The notes under the pieces were generated by a model. The model was not told the origin of the DNA. It made no database searches and saw only the letters and a list, made by a program, of their open reading frames with translations. Shown in pieces: positions 6,999 through 15,822 of a DNA stretch of 64,000 nucleotides; position 1 is the stretch's first letter, and the number at the start of each line of letters is the position of its first letter. The DNA comes from JAGWAJ01 sp026707615. Its GTDB lineage: Bacteria > Acidobacteriota > Vicinamibacteria > Vicinamibacterales > UBA8438. The stretch lies in contig CBDBMW010000013.1 in assembly GCA_965207595.1 (NCBI GenBank), positions 434,001 to 498,000 on the forward strand. Direction: 5' to 3'. Both the position numbers and the translations under genes were made by a program.

Positions 6999-8834
6999 GT
7001 GGACCTCCAGCCGAGCGCGCTGACGCTCGCCATCGCCCTCGCGGCCGGCGCCGCGGCCCAGTCCCTCGCGAGCCAGGTGCGCCTCCCGGGTATCGTCCTG
7101 CTGCTCGCGGCTGGCGCGGCCCTCGGTCCGGAGCTGGCCGGCTGGGTCGACCCGTCGGCGCTGGGCGGGGGGCTCGTCCATCTCGTGGAGTTCGGCGTGG
7201 CGGTGGTCCTCTTCCAGGGCGGGTTGAACCTCGACCTCGAGCACCTGCGGCGCCAGGAGAGCGCCATCTGGCGACTCGTGTCCGCCGGCGCCCTGGGCAC
7301 CCTCGCCGGCGCGGCCATCCTCGCGCGGTTCGTGCTCGAATGGGAATGGCGCACGGCGGTCCTCTTCGGGAGCGTGGTGGTCGTCACGGGGCAGACGGTG
7401 GTCGGCCCGCTGCTGCACGGAATCGGACTCCGCAGGCGTCCCCGGACGCTGCTCGAGGCGGAGGCCGTGCTCCTCGACCCGATTGGCGCCCTGCTGGCCA
7501 CGCTGGTGCTGCAGGCGGTCACCGTCCCCGCCGTCGGCGCGCTCGCCTCGGAGGCGGTGGCGGTCGCCGGCAGCATCGCGTTCGGCCTGCTGGCGGGCAT
7601 CGTGGTCGGGCTGGTGCTGGCCGGGGCGGTCCGCTCCCGCATCGCCGTCGCCGCCGGCTACGAGAGCGTCGTGGTGCTGACGGCCGTCGTCCTCGCCTAC
7701 GAGCTGTGCGACCTCCTGGTGCCGCAGAGCGGCCTCACCGCGGTCGTCGTGGCCGGCGTCGTCTTCGCCAACACCTGCCCCATTGAAGACTCCGGGCTGC
7801 GCACGTTCACCAATCCTCTGACGGTCGTGCTGGTGGGGCCCCTCGTCCTGCTGCTGGCCGCGGACGTGTCGCTGAGCGACGTCCGGGCGCTGGGCGCCCC
7901 GGGCCTCGCCGTCGTCGCGGGGCTCGTGCTGCTCGTCCGGCCGCTCGGGGTGCTGGCCGCAACCGCGGGTCTCGGGCTCGACGGAAGGGAGCGCGCGTTT
8001 CTGGCCTGGCTGGCCCCGCGGGGCCTGGTGGCCGCGGTAATCGTTTCGATGGTCGCTTCCACGCTCGACGCCGGGGGCGGCGGGGAGGGCGGGCCGCTCC
8101 GGGCGCTCGTCTTCCTGACGATCGCCGGCACCGTGGTGCTGGCCGGGCTCACGGCTCGTCCGGCGGCCTGGGCGCTCGGGCTGCTCGGAGCGGAGCGCGA
8201 CCGGGCCGCGCAGCCGCGCGGTGAGGAGCGAGCGTCGCGCCATGAGACGGCTCCGCCGCGCGCCGGGGCGCCCGCGCCGCACGATGAAGAGCCTGCGTGG
8301 CGCGATGAGGCACCCGCGTCGCGCGATGAGGCGCCTGCGTGGCGCGATGAGGCACCCGCGTCGCGCGACGAGTCAGGTCCGCGGCCGCCGATCCCCCCGC
8401 GCCGTGCGGGCCCCACGGAGCTGGGTCCGCCCGATCTGCTTCCGGACGAGGCCGCGGCACGGTGGCGGGACGTCGAGCCCGAGGTTCCGCCGCCGGCGTC
8501 CGAACCGCGCCCCGTTCACGAGGAGGACGACGGCCTCCCGGCGGGTGAGGCCCGGCCGTCCGGGTCCGACCGGCGGCCCGTTCACGAAGAGCCGGTCGAT
8601 GACCTCCCTGCGGGGGCGGCCGGGCCGTCCGGGTTCGACCGGCAGCCCGTTCAGGAGGATCCGGTCGATGACCTCCCGGCGGGCGAGGCGCGGCCGTCCG
8701 GATCCGAACGGCGGCCGGTTCCCGATGGGGCGGTCGACGGCCCTCCGGCGGGTGAGGCCCGGCCGTCCGGGTCCGGACCGCGCAGCGTTCACGGTGAGCC
8801 GTCGGACGGCTTGCGGCAGAGGAACAGCTCGTAG
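6999..8834 (+). CDS. Cation:proton antiporter (CPA1/NhaP-like) with long repetitive cytoplasmic tail
   Basis: Residues 1 to ~395 form about 12 membrane segments of the Na+/H+ exchanger domain, with LPGIVLLLAAGAALGPEL, LFQGGLNLDLEHL and EAVLLDPIGALLATLVLQ, where the Asp fits the ion-binding position. Exchanges Na+ or K+ for protons at the inner membrane. The final ~215 residues are a Pro/Glu/Arg-rich tail of two repeat sets: APAWRDE/APASRDE heptads (8281-8370) and four ~23-residue units containing LPAGEARPSGS (8525-8810). Starts at GTG 6999 behind a GGGGA box. Its 3' end overlaps the opposite methyltransferase gene by 46 bp. Confidence 0.85.
   Translation: MDLQPSALTLAIALAAGAAAQSLASQVRLPGIVLLLAAGAALGPELAGWVDPSALGGGLVHLVEFGVAVVLFQGGLNLDLEHLRRQESAIWRLVSAGALGTLAGAAILARFVLEWEWRTAVLFGSVVVVTGQTVVGPLLHGIGLRRRPRTLLEAEAVLLDPIGALLATLVLQAVTVPAVGALASEAVAVAGSIAFGLLAGIVVGLVLAGAVRSRIAVAAGYESVVVLTAVVLAYELCDLLVPQSGLTAVVVAGVVFANTCPIEDSGLRTFTNPLTVVLVGPLVLLLAADVSLSDVRALGAPGLAVVAGLVLLVRPLGVLAATAGLGLDGRERAFLAWLAPRGLVAAVIVSMVASTLDAGGGGEGGPLRALVFLTIAGTVVLAGLTARPAAWALGLLGAERDRAAQPRGEERASRHETAPPRAGAPAPHDEEPAWRDEAPASRDEAPAWRDEAPASRDESGPRPPIPPRRAGPTELGPPDLLPDEAAARWRDVEPEVPPPASEPRPVHEEDDGLPAGEARPSGSDRRPVHEEPVDDLPAGAAGPSGFDRQPVQEDPVDDLPAGEARPSGSERRPVPDGAVDGPPAGEARPSGSGPRSVHGEPSDGLRQRNSS
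8281..8810 (+). repeat. Coding tandem repeats in the antiporter tail
   Basis: 8281-8370 holds alternating ~21-bp units (GATGAGGCACCCGCGTCGCGC and a variant with CCTGCGTGGCGC), nearly identical at DNA level. 8525-8810 holds four ~69-bp units encoding DxPAGxARPSGxxRxPV. Both periods are multiples of three, so copy-number change would keep the frame. Confidence 0.75.
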
Positions 8835-9574
8835 GTTCCCGGCTCGAGCTCGGAGTGGTCGAAGGGGACGACGGTGGGCTCGAAGCCGGCCTCCGCCGTG
8901 AGGCGCAGCCAGTCGTCGCGCGCGAACACGGCCTCCACGTGCCGGTCCCATTCCACCCGGGTGGCGCCGTCACGATCCCGCAGCACGTACACGTAGTCGA
9001 CGGTGTAGGTGTTGTCCGCGGGATCGGGGTCCCAGGTCCATTCCAGGTAGCGCAGGCCGCGGCCGCCGCCGTCGTGGCCGCCGCAGTCGGTCTCGGGCGG
9101 ACGGAAGTTCTCCCGCACGTGATCGGGTGCGAAGAGCGCGGCCCCGCCCGGCCGGCAGTGCACCCAGGCCGTCTCGATGGCCCGCCGGAGGTCGTCCTCC
9201 GTCGTCATGTAGACGACGGCGTCGTGCACGAAGACGCAGTCGAACTGCCGCCCGAGGCGGACGCTGCGCATGTCGCCCTCGACGTGCTCGCACTCCGGAT
9301 TGAGCGCCTCGCTCACCCGGAGCATGTCGGGCGAGCGGTCGACGAGCGTCAGGTCGAAGCGCGCCTTGAGATGCGAGGCGTTGTTGCCGCCGCCGCTGCC
9401 GAGCTCGAGCAGCGTCTCCGCGGGCCGCCGGCAGTGCTCCAGCAGGGCCCGCTGGTAGAAGGCCGCTTCCTCGACGTACTCGGCCGGCGCCGACAGCAGC
9501 GGCCACCAGTCCGCCAGTTCCCCGTAGAGCTTCGAGGGCGGTTTCCCACCCCCGCCGCCCGGCGCGTCGCTCAT
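8789..9574 (-). CDS. Class I SAM-dependent methyltransferase
   Basis: 261 residues. Motif I is LLELGSGGGNNA (55-66), the acidic end of strand 2 is LVDRSPDML (D79), and EGDMRSV (99-105) and FDCVFVHDAVVY (111-122) follow in Rossmann order. An aromatic stretch (WTWDPDPADNTYTVDYVYVLRD) resembles small-molecule methyltransferases of the Methyltransf_11/25 type. Substrate unknown. ATG 9574 was chosen because it gives a conventional start. Another Met lies 9 codons upstream. Convergent with the antiporter, overlapping it by 46 bp. Confidence 0.82.
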   Translation of the reverse strand: MSDAPGGGGGKPPSKLYGELADWWPLLSAPAEYVEEAAFYQRALLEHCRRPAETLLELGSGGGNNASHLKARFDLTLVDRSPDMLRVSEALNPECEHVEGDMRSVRLGRQFDCVFVHDAVVYMTTEDDLRRAIETAWVHCRPGGAALFAPDHVRENFRPPETDCGGHDGGGRGLRYLEWTWDPDPADNTYTVDYVYVLRDRDGATRVEWDRHVEAVFARDDWLRLTAEAGFEPTVVPFDHSELEPGTYELFLCRKPSDGSP

Positions 9575-9617
9575 CGCAGCGCGGTTCCTGGTGTGCCGCA
9601 CATGGGTTCGGGGCGCC

Positions 9618-11270
9618 TCAGTCGCGGCGCCGGTCTTCCCGCGCTTCCCAGAGCGCGGCGCCAGCCACGTCGACCCCCGACCCCGGCGCCACGACGCTGC
9701 TCAGCTCGAGGTGCTCGTCGTTCTCCGGCGTGAACACCGGCCATGCCGGCAGGTCCGCACGGTTCGGGTCGCCGGTGGCGGCGAACTGCACCCAGTAGCC
9801 GCGCATCGTCTCCGACAGCCGCATGTCGGTGTCGGTGTAGGCGCCGAGCGTCGTGAGGCCGGCCGGGGCCTCGCTTCCGCGCTCCGGGCGCGTGAGGCTG
9901 CCGAAGACGTAGACCAGCTCCGCCGCGTGGTGAGAGCCGAGCGACTCGCCCCAGGGCGTCGGCGGCACGTGCGTGAAGTGGTAGAGCCACGCCGGCGACG
10001 AGACCCCTGCGTGCGCCTCGGCGTGAGCGCGCACCGGCCCGGCGAAGTAGAGGTCGTGGATCAGCTTGTCGATGGCCGCCTTCGCCGCCTCGGGCGACGA
10101 CGTGTCGTAGTGCGCCAGCAGCTCGGGGGCGAGGTCCGGATAGACGTCGCGCACGTGCGCGGCGAACGCTTCCGCGTCGGCGATGTCCATGCCCAGCGTC
10201 ATCAGCGACCCCTCGTTGCCGTTGAGGCCGGTGATGAGCGGCACGTCGTGCTGCCGCCCGGTCCGGTACATGGCGAGCGGGTCGTCCGGAATGATCCAGC
10301 CGTCGACGTTGGGGGCCCAGACGTTCCCACGGCCGGTGAACGGGCTTCCCGTGTCGGCGTTCGAGGCTTCCAGAACCTCGGCGGCGCTCGCGGCCCGCAT
10401 CGCGGCGAGCGCTTCGCCGCCGGTCACGCCGAGCGCCTCGGCCACGCGAAGGCCCTGTGTCTCGGCCGCCTCCCACCCGCGGGCAGGCTCGTCGAGCGGC
10501 CGGTCCCATCCGTTGATCCAGTTGCTCTGGGCGATGGCCCCGTGGAACAGGCCGGCCGCCTGGGGCACTACCATCACCGACATCACGGCGCCGCCCCCGG
10601 CCGATTCGCCGAAGATGGTGACGCGGTCGGGGTCGCCCCCGAAAGCTGCGATGTTGTCGCGCACCCACTCGAGCCCTGCCACCATGTCCATCACGCCGTA
10701 GTTGCCGGACGCCCCCTGCGGCGACTCGGCCGACAGCGCCGGGTGAGCGAGGAAGCCGAACACGTTGAGGCGGTAGTTGATCGTGACGACCACCGCGCCG
10801 TCCGCGGCGAGGGCGGTGCCGTCGTAGATGTCGGTCGAGCCGGAGCCGCCGGTGTAGCCGCCGCCGTGAATCCAGTAGAGCACCGGACGCGGCTCGGTCG
10901 TCTCCCGCGGCGCCCAGACGTTCAGGAACAGGCAGTCCTCGTTCTGAGCCTCGTCCCCGAGCATTCCGGCGTTCTGCACGCAGGTGGCGCCGGGCTGGGA
11001 TGCGTCGCGCACGCCGTTCCAGGGGACGACGGGGGCCGGCGGTGCCCAGCGCAGGTCGCCGACCGGCGGGGCTGCGAACGGAATGCCCCGGAAGGCGACG
11101 ATGCTCGAATTGCGCTCCGACGCGGCGCCCTGGACCTCGCCGCCGGTGACCGCCACCGTCGTGTCGGGCGAGAGGACGACCTGGGCGCCTGCGGACCCGG
11201 CCGCGAGAACGGCAAGCGCTCCGGCGACGGCGGCGCCGCGGATCATCGAGCCGGTTCGGATTCTGGACAT
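9618..11270 (-). CDS. Exported type-B carboxylesterase/lipase
   Basis: 550-residue alpha/beta hydrolase with a signal peptide (ends SAGAQ). The nucleophile elbow GESAGG places the catalytic Ser at 223. The oxyanion-hole HGGGYTGGSG is at 135-144, the EDCLFLNVW signature at 111-119, and the SHHAAELVYVFG stretch supplies the His. Hydrolyses carboxylic esters outside the cytoplasm. Start: GGAGG lies 8 nt before ATG 11270 (MSRIRTG). A Met five codons earlier would overlap that box. The 73-74 bp tandem array lies directly upstream, so the promoter is either inside it or displaced by it. Confidence 0.9.
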   Translation of the reverse strand: MSRIRTGSMIRGAAVAGALAVLAAGSAGAQVVLSPDTTVAVTGGEVQGAASERNSSIVAFRGIPFAAPPVGDLRWAPPAPVVPWNGVRDASQPGATCVQNAGMLGDEAQNEDCLFLNVWAPRETTEPRPVLYWIHGGGYTGGSGSTDIYDGTALAADGAVVVTINYRLNVFGFLAHPALSAESPQGASGNYGVMDMVAGLEWVRDNIAAFGGDPDRVTIFGESAGGGAVMSVMVVPQAAGLFHGAIAQSNWINGWDRPLDEPARGWEAAETQGLRVAEALGVTGGEALAAMRAASAAEVLEASNADTGSPFTGRGNVWAPNVDGWIIPDDPLAMYRTGRQHDVPLITGLNGNEGSLMTLGMDIADAEAFAAHVRDVYPDLAPELLAHYDTSSPEAAKAAIDKLIHDLYFAGPVRAHAEAHAGVSSPAWLYHFTHVPPTPWGESLGSHHAAELVYVFGSLTRPERGSEAPAGLTTLGAYTDTDMRLSETMRGYWVQFAATGDPNRADLPAWPVFTPENDEHLELSSVVAPGSGVDVAGAALWEAREDRRRD

Positions 11271-11319
11271 CTGCTGGTCCTCCATGCTTGGGGCTTCGCC
11301 CGCGTGTCGGAACTCTAGC

Positions 11320-11694
11320 AGCTTGCGCGCCCTCGCGGGCGCGTTGGGAGTCTGCGCGTGCGCCGCGAGCTACGTGGCGCGTCGTTCGGCGCAGCCTCCT
11401 GGCGCTTGCGGGCGCGCTGGGAGTCTGCGCGGCGCGGCGGAGCTACGTGGCGCGTCGTTCGGCGCAGCCTCCTGGCGCTTGCGGGCGCGCTGGGCGTCTG
11501 CGCGTGCGCGGCGGAGCTACGTGGCGCGTCGTTCGGCGCAGACTCCTGGCGCTTGCGGGCGCGCTGGGCGTCTGCGCGTGCGCGGCGGAGCTACGTGGCG
11601 CGTCGTTCGGCGCAGACTCCTGGCGCTTGCGGGCGCATTGGGAGTCTGCGCGTGCGCCGCGAGCTACGTGGCGAGTCGTTCGGCGCAGACTCCT
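11320..11694. repeat. Five-unit 73-74 bp tandem array
   Basis: Five head-to-tail units ending at 11400, 11473, 11547, 11621 and 11694. Each runs GGCGCTTGCGGGCGCG...GTCTGCGCG...GAGCTACGTGGCG...GTCGTTCGGCGCAG(A/C)CTCCT. Neighbouring units bring GCGCAGACTCC next to GGAGTCTGCGC, forming a perfect 11-bp inverted repeat (clearest at the unit 4/5 junction). The same core bounds the segment at 2099-2215. It fills most of the 534-bp gap between divergent genes. All frames are open through it, but the period is not a multiple of three and composition is not protein-like. No spacers, so not CRISPR. Confidence 0.85.
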
Positions 11695-11804
11695 GGCGCG
11701 CCGTTGCGGGCTCGCGCTGCGCTTGCCAGAGGGTGGGTTCTGCGCTGAGGATGGAGGATCCTGGAAGCGAGGCCGCTCCGGGACGAGAGGAGGCCAAGGT
11801 GAGG

Positions 11805-12899
11805 ATGAGCGAGGTGAGCAGGATGACGCGGCGCCCGTCGCCGCTCGGCTGGATGCCGCTCGGCTGGTTGGTCGGCCTCGTCGTGCTCCTGGCGCCCGCC
11901 GCGGCGGCGCCGCAGTCCGCGGGCGCAGCCTCCGCGCCCGCGCCACGCATGCCGTGGGGGGCGCCCGATCTGCAGGGTGTGTGGGATTTTCGCACCATCA
12001 CGCCGCTGGAGCGCCCGGCCGAGCTGGCCGGCAAGGCGCGTCTCACGAGCGAGGAGGCCGCGAGCTACGAGGCGGCCGAGAACCGGCGGCAGAACCGCGA
12101 CCTGGTCGACCCCGAGCGAGGCGGCGCCCTCTACCCGCCGGAGTCGCAGGGGGGCGTCGTGCCGTACAACGAATTCTGGTACGACCGCGGAGACCGCGTC
12201 GTCGCGGACCGCCGCACCTCGCTCATCGTCGATCCGCCGGATGGACGGTTGCCGGCGCTCCGCCCGGGGGCCCGGGAGCAGATCGGGGCCGCGGGCGAGG
12301 ACCTGCCGAGCGAGCGGCCGGTGCTCTACCGCGCCGGCGGCATCGGCGCCGACGGGCCGGAGGACCGCGGCCTCGGGGAGCGCTGCATCCTGGGGTTCAA
12401 CAGCGGCCCGCCGCTGATTCCCGCCGCCTACAACAACAACGTCCAGATATTCCAGACGCCCGACTCGGTCGTCATCCTCAACGAGATGGTCCACGACGCG
12501 CGCGTCGTGGCGCTCGACGGCCGCCCGCGCCTTCCCTCGGCCGTCCGGCTGTGGATGGGCGACGGGCGCGGGCGCTGGGAGGGCGACACCCTGGTGGTCG
12601 AGACGCGCAACTTCAGCCGCCGAACGCCGAGCTTCAACCCCACGATCACGAGCGCGGTGGGGAGCGGCGAGACGCTGCGCCTCACGGAGCGTTTCACGCG
12701 CGTCGACGCCGACACGCTCCGCTACGAGTACACGGTCGACGATCCCGATACGTTCGCACACCCCTTCTCGGCCGTCATTCCGATGCGGCGTTCCGACCTG
12801 CCGCTCTTCGAGTACGCCTGCCACGAGGGGAACCGCGGCCTCCACAACATCCTGGCCGGGGCGCGCGCGGCGGAAGCGAGGGCCGCGGCGGGGAGGTGA
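11805..12899 (+). CDS. Exported protein of unknown function (Acidobacteria-type family)
   Basis: 364 residues with a signal peptide (membrane stretch LGWLVGLVVLLAPAAAA). The mature part opens PRMPWGAPDLQGVWDFRTITPLER and contains PPLIPAAYNNNVQIFQTPDSVVI, RLWMGDGRGRWEGDTLVVET and FTRVDADTLRYEYTVDDPDTF. I recognise this as a widespread, uncharacterised exported family in Acidobacteriota. No catalytic motif can be named. GAGAGGAGG at 11785-11793 serves either GTG 11799 or ATG 11805. I report the ATG. Transcribed away from the tandem array. Confidence 0.75.
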   Translation: MSEVSRMTRRPSPLGWMPLGWLVGLVVLLAPAAAAPQSAGAASAPAPRMPWGAPDLQGVWDFRTITPLERPAELAGKARLTSEEAASYEAAENRRQNRDLVDPERGGALYPPESQGGVVPYNEFWYDRGDRVVADRRTSLIVDPPDGRLPALRPGAREQIGAAGEDLPSERPVLYRAGGIGADGPEDRGLGERCILGFNSGPPLIPAAYNNNVQIFQTPDSVVILNEMVHDARVVALDGRPRLPSAVRLWMGDGRGRWEGDTLVVETRNFSRRTPSFNPTITSAVGSGETLRLTERFTRVDADTLRYEYTVDDPDTFAHPFSAVIPMRRSDLPLFEYACHEGNRGLHNILAGARAAEARAAAGR

Positions 12900-13050
12900 A
12901 TGATTGAACCCGCGCGCCTTGACAAAGCCCGCCGCGTCGGACACGCTGCCTACAGGCACGTAGCGGCTTACCACCCCGGCTCCCCGCCCACGGCCGCGCC
13001 AGCATGACCGGCCGCCGGCCGGGCGCCGGATTCGAGAAGGAGACAGCGCG

Positions 13051-13482
13051 ATGACGACCGAGCGATTGACTGTGGCGGCACTCGTGGCCGTCCTGTTCCT
13101 GCCCGCCGCCGCGGCGGCGCAGGAGATGACGCCGGCCCGGGAGGCTCTCCGGCAGGCGGGCCACGACCTTCCGACGGCGGCGGAGCGAGAGGAGCAGAGG
13201 CGCCGCGACGCGAGCAACCAGCGGCTCTGGAGCGTCGCCCTCATCGCGGCGGGCGGTGCGGCCGGCTGGGCGGTCGGGACCAGCCACAACAAGTGGGCGA
13301 TTGACGAGGGCTGGTGGGGGGTCGGCATCGCCGGCACCGCGCTCGGATTCGGGATCTTCGGGCTCCTCGACCCGATGGAGTGGGGCGACGTGGAGGCACA
13401 GCCGCAGGGACTGGCGTCACGACGGCCGTACGGGTCCGGGTCGGGCGCCGCCCGGGGCGCCGCGCTCTCGCTCTCCTGGTAG
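13051..13482 (+). CDS. Exported/membrane hypothetical protein
   Basis: 143 residues: signal peptide (ends AAAAAQ), a charged helix (AEREEQRRRDASNQR), then two glycine-rich hydrophobic segments (WSVALIAAGGAAGWAVG and GWWGVGIAGTALGFGIFGLL) that could form a membrane hairpin. Family not recognised. A good box (GAAGGAGA) precedes the ATG. A TTGACA hexamer lies at 12919-12924, but no matching -10 stands at normal spacing, so the promoter is uncertain. Confidence 0.6.
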   Translation: MTTERLTVAALVAVLFLPAAAAAQEMTPAREALRQAGHDLPTAAEREEQRRRDASNQRLWSVALIAAGGAAGWAVGTSHNKWAIDEGWWGVGIAGTALGFGIFGLLDPMEWGDVEAQPQGLASRRPYGSGSGAARGAALSLSW

Positions 13483-13622
13483 GCCGAACCCACCCCCTCG
13501 ACGCGACCCCGGCCGCCGGCCCGCCGCGGGCCGGTCGCCGGCGGGCGCCTCCCGCCTTCCGCGCGCCCCGGTCCGCTCCGCCCCGCGCGGAGCCCCGGAC
13601 TGATATGGTCCCCGGGAGCGTC

Positions 13623-14951
13623 ATGGCGTCGACCCCAATCTCCGATCCTCGTCCGCCGGCAGCCCCGCCGGCGGGACCCTGGTACCGCGGCGTCAGCGGC
13701 GCGCAGTGGAAGGCGTTCTTCGCCACCTTCCTCGGATGGATGCTGGACGCGTTCGACTTCACCATCCTGACCTTCATCCTCCTCGACATCCAGCAGAGCT
13801 TCACGGTGGACCGGGCGCTGGCCGGCGCGCTGGGCACGGTCACGCTCATGTTCCGCCTCGTCGGCGGGCTCGGCGCGGGCATGATGGCGGACCGCCGGGG
13901 GCGGAAGCTGCCGCTGATGCTCTCCATCCTCTGGTTCTCGCTCTTCGCGTTCCTGAGCGGCTTCTCGACGTCCTACGCGCTGCTGTTCGCCTCCCGCGCG
14001 CTGTTCGGCATCGGGATGGGCGGGGTGTGGGCGGCCGGCATGCCGCTGGCGCTCGAGCACTGGCCGACGCGGCTGCGCGGGCTGGCGTCGGGGCTGCTCC
14101 AGGGCGGCTGGTTCTGGGGCTACCTGCTGGCCGCGCTCACCTTCCACTACATCTATCCGCGGTTCGCAAGCTTCGCGGACCCGCTGAGCGACGCGTCGGG
14201 CGCCACTCTCGGCTGGCGCGTGATGTTCTGGGTCGGCGTGCTCCCGGCGCTCCTCGTGCCCTGGATTCGTTCCGCGGTCGGCGAGAGCCCGGTCTGGCTG
14301 GAGCGGCAGCGTCAGCTCGCCGCCGCCGGCGGGCCGGCCGCGGAGCGGGTCTCGATCGTCCTGCTGCTGCGGCGCGACCTGCTGTGGGCGACCGTGCAGT
14401 CGTCGATCCTGATGGGCGCGTTCATGTTCTCGTACTACTCGCTCAGCTTCTGGTACCCGACGTTTCTGCGGGAGTCGGGGCGCGAGCCCATCGGCTACCT
14501 GGTGGCGTTCAATCTCGCCGCCGTGGTCGGCATGGCGCTCTGGGGACGGGCGTCCGAAACCCGGCTCGGTCGCCGGGGTGCAGTGGCGGCCGCCGCGCTG
14601 TTCGGGGTGCTGGCCATCCCGGCCTACCTCGGCGCGTCGGGGACGGCGGCGCTGGTGTTCGGGGCGATGATCATGGGTGCCTCGGGCGGCGGCATCTGGG
14701 GCATGGCGCCGTCCTACCTGACGGAGCGCTTCCCGACCGCGGCGCGCGGCGTCGGTCCGGGGCTCTCCTATCACGTCGGGGCGGCGCTCGGCTCGATGAC
14801 GCCGCTGGTCCTCGGTCAGCTCCAGGACGGCGGCATGACCACGGCGGCAGCGATGTCGGCCTGCATCGCGGCGTCGGGCCTGCTCGTCGCGGCCGTCGTC
14901 TGGATGGGGCCGGAGACGCGCGGGCGCCACTTCACGGCGGCCGACGCGTGA
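13623..14951 (+). CDS. MFS transporter (sugar-acid/aromatic-acid symporter type)
   Basis: 442 residues with 12 predicted membrane segments. The first, FLGWMLDAFDFTILTFIL, is the typical opening of the SHS/AAHS symporters (lactate, sialic acid, aromatic acids). The loop 2-3 signature GMMADRRGRKLPL and RALFGIGMGGVWAAG in TM4 support the family, as does PSYLTERFPTAARGVG before TM11. Probably imports an organic acid with protons. The ligand is unknown. Start ATG 13623 has GGGAG 5 nt upstream. Only 17 nt separate its stop from the next gene, suggesting one transcript. Confidence 0.85.
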   Translation: MASTPISDPRPPAAPPAGPWYRGVSGAQWKAFFATFLGWMLDAFDFTILTFILLDIQQSFTVDRALAGALGTVTLMFRLVGGLGAGMMADRRGRKLPLMLSILWFSLFAFLSGFSTSYALLFASRALFGIGMGGVWAAGMPLALEHWPTRLRGLASGLLQGGWFWGYLLAALTFHYIYPRFASFADPLSDASGATLGWRVMFWVGVLPALLVPWIRSAVGESPVWLERQRQLAAAGGPAAERVSIVLLLRRDLLWATVQSSILMGAFMFSYYSLSFWYPTFLRESGREPIGYLVAFNLAAVVGMALWGRASETRLGRRGAVAAAALFGVLAIPAYLGASGTAALVFGAMIMGASGGGIWGMAPSYLTERFPTAARGVGPGLSYHVGAALGSMTPLVLGQLQDGGMTTAAAMSACIAASGLLVAAVVWMGPETRGRHFTAADA

Positions 14952-14968
14952 GGAAGGGAGAGCGACAG

Positions 14969-15757
14969 ATGGCGCAGCAGCGCGGGCGAACGTACGAGAA
15001 CCTCCGGATGGTCGCGGCGATGCTCGCGTCGTCCTTCCTCGGTGGCGCGGCGGCGGCGAGCCTGCTCGTCGGGGGAGCGGTCGGGGCGCAGGAGCCTCCG
15101 GGGGCGGCCGCGGCCCAGGGGGCGGCACAGGCGCCGAGCCTGCCGCAGGTTCTGAACGTCACCCAGGTCAACCTGGTCGACGGCTCCGGCCGCCTGCGCG
15201 GCGTGCTGGCCGCGGGCGACGAGCGAGGTTTCGCGTCGCTCTCCTGGTACGACCCCGCTGGACAGGTGCGGAGCCTGTCGGGAGTCCGGCAGGACGGGAC
15301 TCCAGTCCTGGAGCTCTACGATGGCGCCGGACAGCCCCGCCTGTCGGCTTCGGTGGACGGCGAGACGGCGATGATCGTGGCCGGGGCGCGCGGGGAGGGC
15401 CAGGGCTACTTCGGGGTCATCGGCGGCGCGCCGCAGGTCACATTGAGAGATGGCGCGCGGAACAGGCTGCAACTCCTCCTGAGCGCGAGCGGGCGGCCAC
15501 GAGCGTTCTTGGCGGATGGCAGCGGAAGGCCAGGTCTCGATCTCTCGGTCGGCGGTGACGACATGCCGCGGGTGGGGCTCGCCGCGGCCGGGCAGTTGCG
15601 CGCGCTCCTGACGGTGGCGCAGAACGCGGTCGTGCTGAATCTCCGCGACACCGAGCGGTCGCGTCTCGTCCTCGGCGTGGCGGATAACGGTCGTCCGAGC
15701 GTCAACTTCCTGGACGACGACGGCGAGGTGGTGGTCGAGATCCCGAGCCGCCGGTGA
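14969..15757 (+). CDS. Exported repeat protein of unknown function
   Basis: 262 residues with an N-terminal membrane/signal segment, a Pro/Ala linker, then repeated beta-type units of about 20-25 residues built like VxLxDGxGRxRxxL (NLVDGSGRLRGVLAA, LELYDGAGQPRLSA, VTLRDGARNRLQLL, FLADGSGRPGLDL, VNFLDDDGEVVVEI). These resemble short strand-turn-strand repeats. No enzyme motif. AGGAAGGGAG precedes the ATG. It follows the MFS gene closely. Its stop lies 65 nt before the dienelactone hydrolase start. Confidence 0.65.
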   Translation: MAQQRGRTYENLRMVAAMLASSFLGGAAAASLLVGGAVGAQEPPGAAAAQGAAQAPSLPQVLNVTQVNLVDGSGRLRGVLAAGDERGFASLSWYDPAGQVRSLSGVRQDGTPVLELYDGAGQPRLSASVDGETAMIVAGARGEGQGYFGVIGGAPQVTLRDGARNRLQLLLSASGRPRAFLADGSGRPGLDLSVGGDDMPRVGLAAAGQLRALLTVAQNAVVLNLRDTERSRLVLGVADNGRPSVNFLDDDGEVVVEIPSRR

Positions 15758-15822
15758 CCGTCGCGGCGCGGTCGGTGCGTGGCGGCGCGCGAAGGGCGGG
15801 CGGGAGCGAAGGAGTCGGGACG

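Noticed and set aside
4922..7786. 954-codon plus-strand frame
   Set aside because: Runs across the acyl-CoA ligase end, the opposite quinoprotein and into the antiporter in the wrong frames. Composition is Arg/Pro-rich.
11320..11694. CRISPR array
   Set aside because: Units are 73-74 bp and contiguous with no unique spacers, and no cas gene is present in the window.
11358..11760. Coding repeat protein within the tandem array
   Set aside because: The unit length is not a multiple of three, so each unit reads in a different frame. Open frames reflect the lack of AT-rich stops.
12919..12924. TTGACA as a full sigma70 promoter
   Set aside because: No -10-like hexamer at 16-18 bp spacing. The nearest candidate is 26 bp away.
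11664..15128. 1154-codon minus-strand frame
   Set aside because: Lies opposite four well-supported plus-strand genes, including the MFS transporter, and has no domain.
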